A DNA stretch of 64,000 nucleotides from assembly GCA_963788215.1 (NCBI GenBank), contig CAWBFX010000010.1, positions 496,001 through 560,000 on the forward strand, given 5' to 3'. The notes under the pieces are model-generated. The model worked only from the letters and a program-made list of their open reading frames with translations. It did no database searches and had not been told where the DNA came from. The DNA is from AC-32 sp963788215. Lineage in GTDB: Bacteria; Actinomycetota; Thermoleophilia; Gaiellales; Gaiellaceae. The position numbers and the translations under genes are program-made. Shown here piece after piece: positions 59,433 through 64,000 of this stretch (within the stretch, counting starts at the first letter, position 1; each line of letters begins with the position of its first letter).

Positions 59433-60788
59433 GCGACGGCGGGCTCGAGCCCGCAGCGGCAACGTGCCTCTTCCCGGGCTTCGACGGCCTGACCGCACCG
59501 GACTGGGTGCGGCGCGGCGGGTTCGGCGGTGTCGTGCTCTTCGCACGCAACATCCGCGATCCCGAGCAGCTCGCCGCGCTGACCTCGTCGCTGCCGGGAC
59601 TGCTCGTCGCCGTGGACGAGGAGGGCGGGGACGTCACGAGGCTCGAAGTCGCGGCCGGGAGCTCCTTCCCGGGGAACCTCGCGCTCGGTGCCGTGGACGA
59701 CGTGGCGCTGACGCGGCGCGTGGCCGCTGCAATCGGCGGCGAGCTGGCTGCGGTGGGTCTGAACTTCGACCTCGCGCCCGTCGCGGACGTGATCGTCGAC
59801 CCGGCGAACCCGATCGTCGGCGTGCGTTCGTTCGGCTCCGACCCGGAGCTGGTCTCGCGGCACGTCGCCGCGTTCGTCGAAGGCCTGCAGAGCGTCGGCG
59901 TGGCCGCGTGCGCCAAGCACTTTCCGGGGCATGGCGAGTCGTTGGCCGATTCGCACCTCGAGCTTCCCGACCGTCACGACGGATCGCGAGACGCTGCATG
60001 CCAGGGCGCTGCCCCCGTTCGCGGCCGCTGTCGAGGCGGGCGTGCGGGCGGTGATGACCGCGCACATCCGCTTCGCCGCCCTCGACGACGAGCCGGCGAC
60101 GCTGAGCGCGAAGGTGATCGGGCTGCTGCGCTCGGAGCTCGGCTTCGGCGGCCTGGTGATCACCGACGCCCTGGAGATGCGCGCGATCAGCGCGACCGCC
60201 GGGCTTGAGGGCGGGGCTGTTCGAGCGCTCGCCGCGGGCGCGGACGCGCTCTGCCTCGGCGCCGACCTGGCGCCCGAGCAGGTCGCAGGAGTCGAAGCCG
60301 CGATCGTCGCCGCGGTCCGGGACGGACGGCTGGCCGAGGAACGCCTTGTGGAGGCTGCTTCGCGCGTCGCGGAGACGGCCGTGTGGGCCGCGTCGCCGAG
60401 GCCGCACCACGACCCGGAGGCCGGCGCCGAGGCCGCGCGCCGCGCGCTTCGAGTCGAGGGCGACACGAGCCTCTTCGGTGAGGCGCTCGTGATCGAGCTC
60501 CGGCCGGAGGCAACGATCGCCGCCGGCGAGGCGCGGCACGGGCTCGGCGGGATCCAGGTGCGCGAAGGAGAGCAGTTGCCGCCGCTCGACGACCTCGACC
60601 GAGTGGTGATCGTGGTTCGCGACGCGCACCGCCACGCGTGGCAGCGTGAGCTCGTCCCGGCCGGGACGATCGTCGTCGAGACGGGTCTGCCGGAGTGGCG
60701 CCCGCCGGCGGCGCGCGGGTGGATCGCCACTTACGGCGCCTCCCGCACGAGCCTCGAGGCGGCCGCCGAGCTTCTCGCCTCCGGGTAG
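59429..60788 (+). CDS. nagZ: Glycoside hydrolase family 3 beta-N-acetylhexosaminidase (NagZ-like), frame broken near 59968
   Basis: About 452 residues when repaired. The first part reads GGFGGVVLFARNIRDPEQLA, LLVAVDEEGGDVTRL and FDLAPVADVIVDPANPIVGV, and the catalytic KHFPGHGESLADSH loop is present. An extra base after CTTCCC breaks the frame. It resumes with TVTTDRETLHARALPPFAAA and MTAHIRFAALDDEPATLSAK, and the nucleophile Asp lies in GGLVITDALEMRAISATAGL. No signal peptide is seen, so it acts in the cytoplasm on imported GlcNAc-anhydroMurNAc or chitobiose. It fits the transporter and MurQ/NagA in one pathway. Confidence 0.9.
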
Positions 60789-60798
60789 CTTCCGGGCC

Positions 60799-61389
60799 GT
60801 GCGGCTCGCTCTCGACTTCGACGGCACGGTCACCGAGCGGGACACGCTCGACCTCGTGCTGAGCGCGTTCGGCGACCAGGAGATCTACGAGCACGCCGAG
60901 GCCGAGCTCGAGGCGAGGCGGATGACTTTGAACGAGGTGATCGCCGCCGAGTTCGCGACGGTGACGGCGCCGCTCGACGAGGCCGTCGCGTACGTCGTCG
61001 AGCACGCGCGCGTGCGGCCCGGGTTCGCCGAGCTCGCCCGCGCACGGCATCCGCTGATCGTCTCGTCGGGCTTCCACGAGCTGATCGAGCCGCTGCTCGA
61101 GCGCGAGGGCGTGCTCGGCGAGGTCGAGCTGCGGGCAAACCGCGTCGACGCGCGGCCCGACGGCTGGCGCGTCATCTTCCGCGAGCTCGACACCTGCGCC
61201 GAATGCGGTGAGCCGTGCAAGCGCGGCGACCTGCCCGACGGGGAGGTCGTGTACGCGGGGGACGGCTACTCCGACTACTGCGCCGCTCTGGCGGCCGATC
61301 GCGTCTACGCGACAGGGAGTCTCGCCCGCTACCTCGACGAACGCGGCCTCGCCTACGAGCCGCTGACCGACTTTCGCGCGCTCCTCTAG
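60799..61389 (+). CDS. HAD-family phosphatase (SerB/MtnX-like)
   Basis: A 196-residue HAD hydrolase. Motif I is LALDFDGTVTERDTLDLVL with both Asp, motif II is HPLIVSSGFHELIEPLL (Ser) and motif IV is VYAGDGYSDYCAALAADRVY. It contains a CAEC-x2-CK Cys cluster (TCAECGEPCKRGDLP) that may bind metal, a trait seen in MtnX-like and related phosphatases. Substrate is unknown; phosphoserine and methylthio-sugar phosphates are options. GTG 60799 begins ten bases after nagZ. Confidence 0.84.
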   Translation: MRLALDFDGTVTERDTLDLVLSAFGDQEIYEHAEAELEARRMTLNEVIAAEFATVTAPLDEAVAYVVEHARVRPGFAELARARHPLIVSSGFHELIEPLLEREGVLGEVELRANRVDARPDGWRVIFRELDTCAECGEPCKRGDLPDGEVVYAGDGYSDYCAALAADRVYATGSLARYLDERGLAYEPLTDFRALL

Positions 61390-62207
61390 TGGGCCTGCTG
61401 CGCCTGCCGGAGCCGTTCGACTTCGAGCTCTCGACCGAGCGGTTCCGCGCGTTCGGGCCGGACCTCGCGAACCTCTGGGTCGACGGAGCTTTGCACCGCG
61501 TGGTCGGCAAGCGCGAGGTCCGGATCACCCCGGCCCGTGGTGGCGTGCGCGTCGAGCCGCTCGACGCGGAGACGCGGCCGGTGGTGCGCAAGCTGGTCGG
61601 CGCCGAGTTCGAGCTCGAGCCGTTCTACGAGTGGGCGAAAGGCGACCCCGTGCTGCGCGAGCTCACCGTCGAGCTCGCCGGCTTCCGGCCGCCGCTGGCG
61701 CCGGACCCGTTCGAGACGCTGGTGACCTCGATCACCGCGCAGCAGGTGTCGCTCCACGCCGCGTTCGCGATCCGGGGCCGGCTCGTCGAGCGCTTCGGCC
61801 GCCGCGTCGGCCAGGCGTACGCGTTTCCGACGGCGCAGCGGCTGCGGCGTGCGAAGCCGGACGAGCTCGTGCTGCTCGGGTTCTCCCGGCGCAAGGCGGA
61901 GTACGTTCTCGGCCTGGCCGACGACCCTCCGCCGTTCGACGAGCTCGCGCACCTGCCTGACGAGGAGGTCACGGCTGCGCTCACGGCGCGCCGCGGGCTC
62001 GGCGAGTGGACCGCGGACTGGTTCCTCGCCCGCCACCTCGCGCGGCCGCGGGCCTGGCCTGCGGGCGACCTCGCGCTCGTGAAGGCGGTCAAAGCCTTCT
62101 ACCCGGAAGCCGGTGACATGCGGGCCTTCGGCGAGCGCTTCGATCCGTTCCAGAACCTGAGCGCCCATTACCTGCTGACGGGAGCGCGGTGGCGAGCCGC
62201 CCGCTGA
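61389..62207 (+). CDS. DNA-3-methyladenine glycosylase, AlkA type
   Basis: Base-excision repair glycosylase of 272 residues. An AlkA N-terminal domain (GLLRLPEPFDFELSTERFRA) is followed by an HhH-GPD core: FETLVTSITAQQVSLHAAFA, the helix-hairpin-helix LTARRGLGEWTADWFLARHL and the catalytic Asp in AWPAGDLALVKAVKAFYP. It removes alkylated purines from DNA. GTG 61389 shares a base with the previous stop (TAGTG). The following GMC gene overlaps its end by 19 bases. Confidence 0.92.
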   Translation: MGLLRLPEPFDFELSTERFRAFGPDLANLWVDGALHRVVGKREVRITPARGGVRVEPLDAETRPVVRKLVGAEFELEPFYEWAKGDPVLRELTVELAGFRPPLAPDPFETLVTSITAQQVSLHAAFAIRGRLVERFGRRVGQAYAFPTAQRLRRAKPDELVLLGFSRRKAEYVLGLADDPPPFDELAHLPDEEVTAALTARRGLGEWTADWFLARHLARPRAWPAGDLALVKAVKAFYPEAGDMRAFGERFDPFQNLSAHYLLTGARWRAAR

Positions 62208-63934
62208 AGCTGCGGGCGCTCGACGCGATCGCGGACACGTTCGCGCCCGGCTCGGCCGCCCAGGGCGTGCCGGATGCGTTCCTCGAGAGGCTGGTCGCGC
62301 GGCTGCCGCGCTCCGAGCAGGCGCGGCTGTCGGCGTTGCTCTCGCTCTTCGCGGCGCGCGGCTTCCACCGCCTGCCGCGTGCGCGGCGCGAGCGAATCCT
62401 GCGCGCGTGGGGTTCGAGCCGGGTCTCGCTGCGCCGGACAGGGTTCCACGCATTGCGGAAGGGCGTCCTGCTGCTGGCCTGGACGCTTCCGGGTGCGGCC
62501 TGGGACGAGCTCGGCTACCCGGGGCCGCCCGGACCGGATCCGGACGCGCCGGCGAAACTGCTCGAGCCAATCGAGGCCGAGGGCGAGATCTCGTGCGACG
62601 TCTGCGTCGTCGGCTCAGGCGCGGGCGGAGGCGCGGCCGCCGCGGTGCTCGCCGGCGCGGGCCTCGACGTCGTCGTCCTCGAGGCCGGCGACTACCTCGG
62701 GCCGCCGGACTTCGACGGCGCCGAGCTGGCCGCGCTCGAGCGGATGTACCTGGACGGCGGCACCGCGGCGAGCGTCGACCAGGGCGTCGGCATCCTCGCG
62801 GGCTCGTGTCTCGGCGGCGGCACCGTCGTCAACTACACGACCTCGTTCCGGACGCCCGACGACGTGCGCGAGGAGTGGGGCGGGCCGTTCGCGACGGACG
62901 CCTTCACGCGCAGCCTCGACGCCGTCTGGGAGCGGCTCGGGGCGAACGTCGAGCACAACCGCGTCCCGGCCCGGGAGGAGAAGGTGCGCGCCGGGCTCGA
63001 GCGGCTCGGCTGGCACGTCGACGCGATGCCGCGCGATGTGCGCGGCTGCGATCAGGGACGCATCTGCGGCTACTGCCCGTTCGGCTGCCGCCTCGGCGCG
63101 AAGCAGTCCAGCGACCGGACGTGGCTCGTCGACGCCGCGAAGGCAGGCGCCCGGATCGTCGTCGGAGCCCGCGCCGAGCGGATCGCCTCCGGCCCGCGCG
63201 TCGAAGCCGGCGCGCTGACGGTGCGGGCCCGCGCGGTCGCGGTCGCGTGCGGGGCGATCAACACTCCCGCCCTGCTGCTCCGCTCCGGCCTCGGCAATTC
63301 CTTCGTCGGGCGCAACCTCTTCCTCCATCCGGTCGGCGGCGCGCTCGGGTTCTTCGACGAGGAGATCCGGCCGTGGGAGGGGACGATGCAGGCGCTCTAC
63401 TCGAACGAGCTCGCAAATCTCGACTCGGGCTTCGGCGTGCGGTTCGAGACGACGGCAGTCCACCCGGGCTTCGCGGCCGCGTTCCTGCCCTGGCACGGCG
63501 CCGACGACCACCGTGAGCTGATGCGCGGCCTCCCGCGCGCGGCGCCGCTCGGAGCCCTCCTGCGCGACCGGGACGGCGGCCGCGTCCGCGTGCGGCGCGA
63601 CGGGTCGCCGCTCGTCCAGTACCGCCTCTCGGACTACGACGCGCGGCACCTGCGCGCCGGCATCGACGGCGCCGTCCGCATCCTCGAGGCCGCCGGCGCC
63701 GGGCGGGTCGCGACCTCCGAGGACAGCCTCTACTCCTTCCACCAGATGGGCACGGCGCGCATGGGCGCCTCGTCCGAGACCTCCGCCTGCGACTGGGAGG
63801 GCCGCCTCTGGGATGCCCCCGACGTGGTCGTCTGCGACGGGTCGGCGTTCCCGAGCGCCTCCGGCGTCAACCCGATGATCTCGATCTCGGCCCTCGCACA
63901 CCTGAACGCGGGCGCGCTAGCCTCCCGGCTCTGA
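62189..63934 (+). CDS. GMC-type FAD oxidoreductase (alcohol/sterol oxidase-like)
   Basis: A 581-residue flavoprotein. The N-terminal 125 residues are helical and resemble the extra domain of long-chain fatty alcohol oxidases. The FAD site is CDVCVVGSGAGGGAAAAVLA with VVVLEAGDYLG. Mid-protein motifs are AGSCLGGGTVVNYTTSFRTP and the Cys-rich CGYCPFGCRLGAKQSS. The GMC C-terminus is SLYSFHQMGTARMGAS (active-site His) and VCDGSAFPSASGVNPMISIS. It oxidises an alcohol, perhaps a fatty alcohol or sterol. GTG 62189 lies inside the end of the glycosylase gene. Confidence 0.9.
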   Translation: MASRPLKLRALDAIADTFAPGSAAQGVPDAFLERLVARLPRSEQARLSALLSLFAARGFHRLPRARRERILRAWGSSRVSLRRTGFHALRKGVLLLAWTLPGAAWDELGYPGPPGPDPDAPAKLLEPIEAEGEISCDVCVVGSGAGGGAAAAVLAGAGLDVVVLEAGDYLGPPDFDGAELAALERMYLDGGTAASVDQGVGILAGSCLGGGTVVNYTTSFRTPDDVREEWGGPFATDAFTRSLDAVWERLGANVEHNRVPAREEKVRAGLERLGWHVDAMPRDVRGCDQGRICGYCPFGCRLGAKQSSDRTWLVDAAKAGARIVVGARAERIASGPRVEAGALTVRARAVAVACGAINTPALLLRSGLGNSFVGRNLFLHPVGGALGFFDEEIRPWEGTMQALYSNELANLDSGFGVRFETTAVHPGFAAAFLPWHGADDHRELMRGLPRAAPLGALLRDRDGGRVRVRRDGSPLVQYRLSDYDARHLRAGIDGAVRILEAAGAGRVATSEDSLYSFHQMGTARMGASSETSACDWEGRLWDAPDVVVCDGSAFPSASGVNPMISISALAHLNAGALASRL

Positions 63935-64000
63935 CCATTCGCGACGCAACACCCGACGACGCCCAGGCCGTCGACCGCCTGCTGGAGGCCCTCTTCGAGG
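63931..64000 (+). CDS. GNAT acetyltransferase, N-terminus only
   Basis: The last 70 bases encode TIRDATPDDAQAVDRLLEAL, the usual N-terminus of a GNAT acetyltransferase, and the frame continues past the window edge. No ATG, GTG or TTG lies near. CTG 63931 overlaps the GMC stop as CTGA, the same arrangement as at the ECF sigma gene. Substrate cannot be judged. Confidence 0.6.
   Translation, partial: MTIRDATPDDAQAVDRLLEALFE

Noticed and set aside
1..64000. CRISPR arrays, insertion sequences, prophage or integrative element
   Set aside because: No regularly spaced repeats, transposase, integrase or attachment-site duplication was found on reading either strand.

Overview
The window is high-GC DNA that is almost fully coding, with many 4-base start/stop overlaps (ATGA, GTGA) and frequent GTG starts. 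Gene content suggests an actinobacterium, most likely a deep-branching soil or aquatic lineage such as Thermoleophilia. The clues are a TopA with a basic tail and no zinc fingers, a group-1-type sigma factor, solo LuxR/NarL regulators, an HPPD/homogentisate pathway, MsiK/NgcEFG-like sugar transport and FabL. The lineage is inferred from content only. No rRNA, tRNA, CRISPR array, transposase or prophage gene was seen.

Layout. 1-5 kb: a truncated 5'-3' exonuclease and plsC, divergent from topA, then a primary-type sigma factor. 5-14 kb: a secreted PASTA/repeat protein and a complete peptide ABC transporter operon that encloses a cytoplasmic NlpC/P60 peptidase, suggesting uptake and recycling of murein peptides. 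14-19 kb: a lower-GC patch with an HD-GYP membrane protein, a MalT/LAL-type LuxR regulator and small solo LuxR proteins. 19-25 kb: adenosine deaminase, L,D-transpeptidase, GT4 glycosyltransferase, flippase-like membrane protein, glycerate kinase and a lipoprotein. 25-31 kb: a signalling district with three cyclic-nucleotide-binding (CNB) domain proteins (one fused to an MFS transporter), a small protein made of Met/Lys/Asp-rich repeats, and a five-gene operon CNB - ECF sigma - small protein - cytoplasmic subtilase - GAF. 31-40 kb: a cupredoxin-like secreted protein, xseA/xseB, a membrane coiled-coil protein, a UbiA-like protein, methyltransferases, a MarR regulator with two matching palindromes, proline dehydrogenase and fabL. 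40-50 kb: two drug/metabolite exporters and tyrosine/homogentisate catabolism genes (hpd, FAH-family hydrolase, hmgA) interspersed with a CDF transporter, a sarcosine-oxidase-like flavoprotein and small oxidoreductase-type genes. 50-61 kb: an amino-sugar salvage locus with two divergent arms (ROK kinase, SIS isomerase/deaminase, nagA, murQ, and MsiK-like ATPase, GntR/UTRA regulator, sugar-binding protein, two permeases, nagZ), with TGGT-N-ACCA operators at both control regions. 61-64 kb: HAD phosphatase, AlkA-type glycosylase, GMC oxidoreductase and the start of a GNAT acetyltransferase.

How it works together. The dpp operon with its NlpC/P60 enzyme and the nag/mur locus would together return wall peptides and wall sugars to metabolism. 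The GntR/UTRA protein probably controls both arms of the sugar locus.

Quality caveat. Ten genes carry eleven one-step reading-frame breaks (near 8650, 12355, 12408, 18080, 35915, 36847, 44962, 50745, 52391, 58822 and 59968). In each case the missing half of the protein continues in another frame at once. This even spread over otherwise intact operons looks like indel errors from a long-read or metagenomic assembly rather than eleven decayed genes. I report such genes as single CDS entries spanning both frames.
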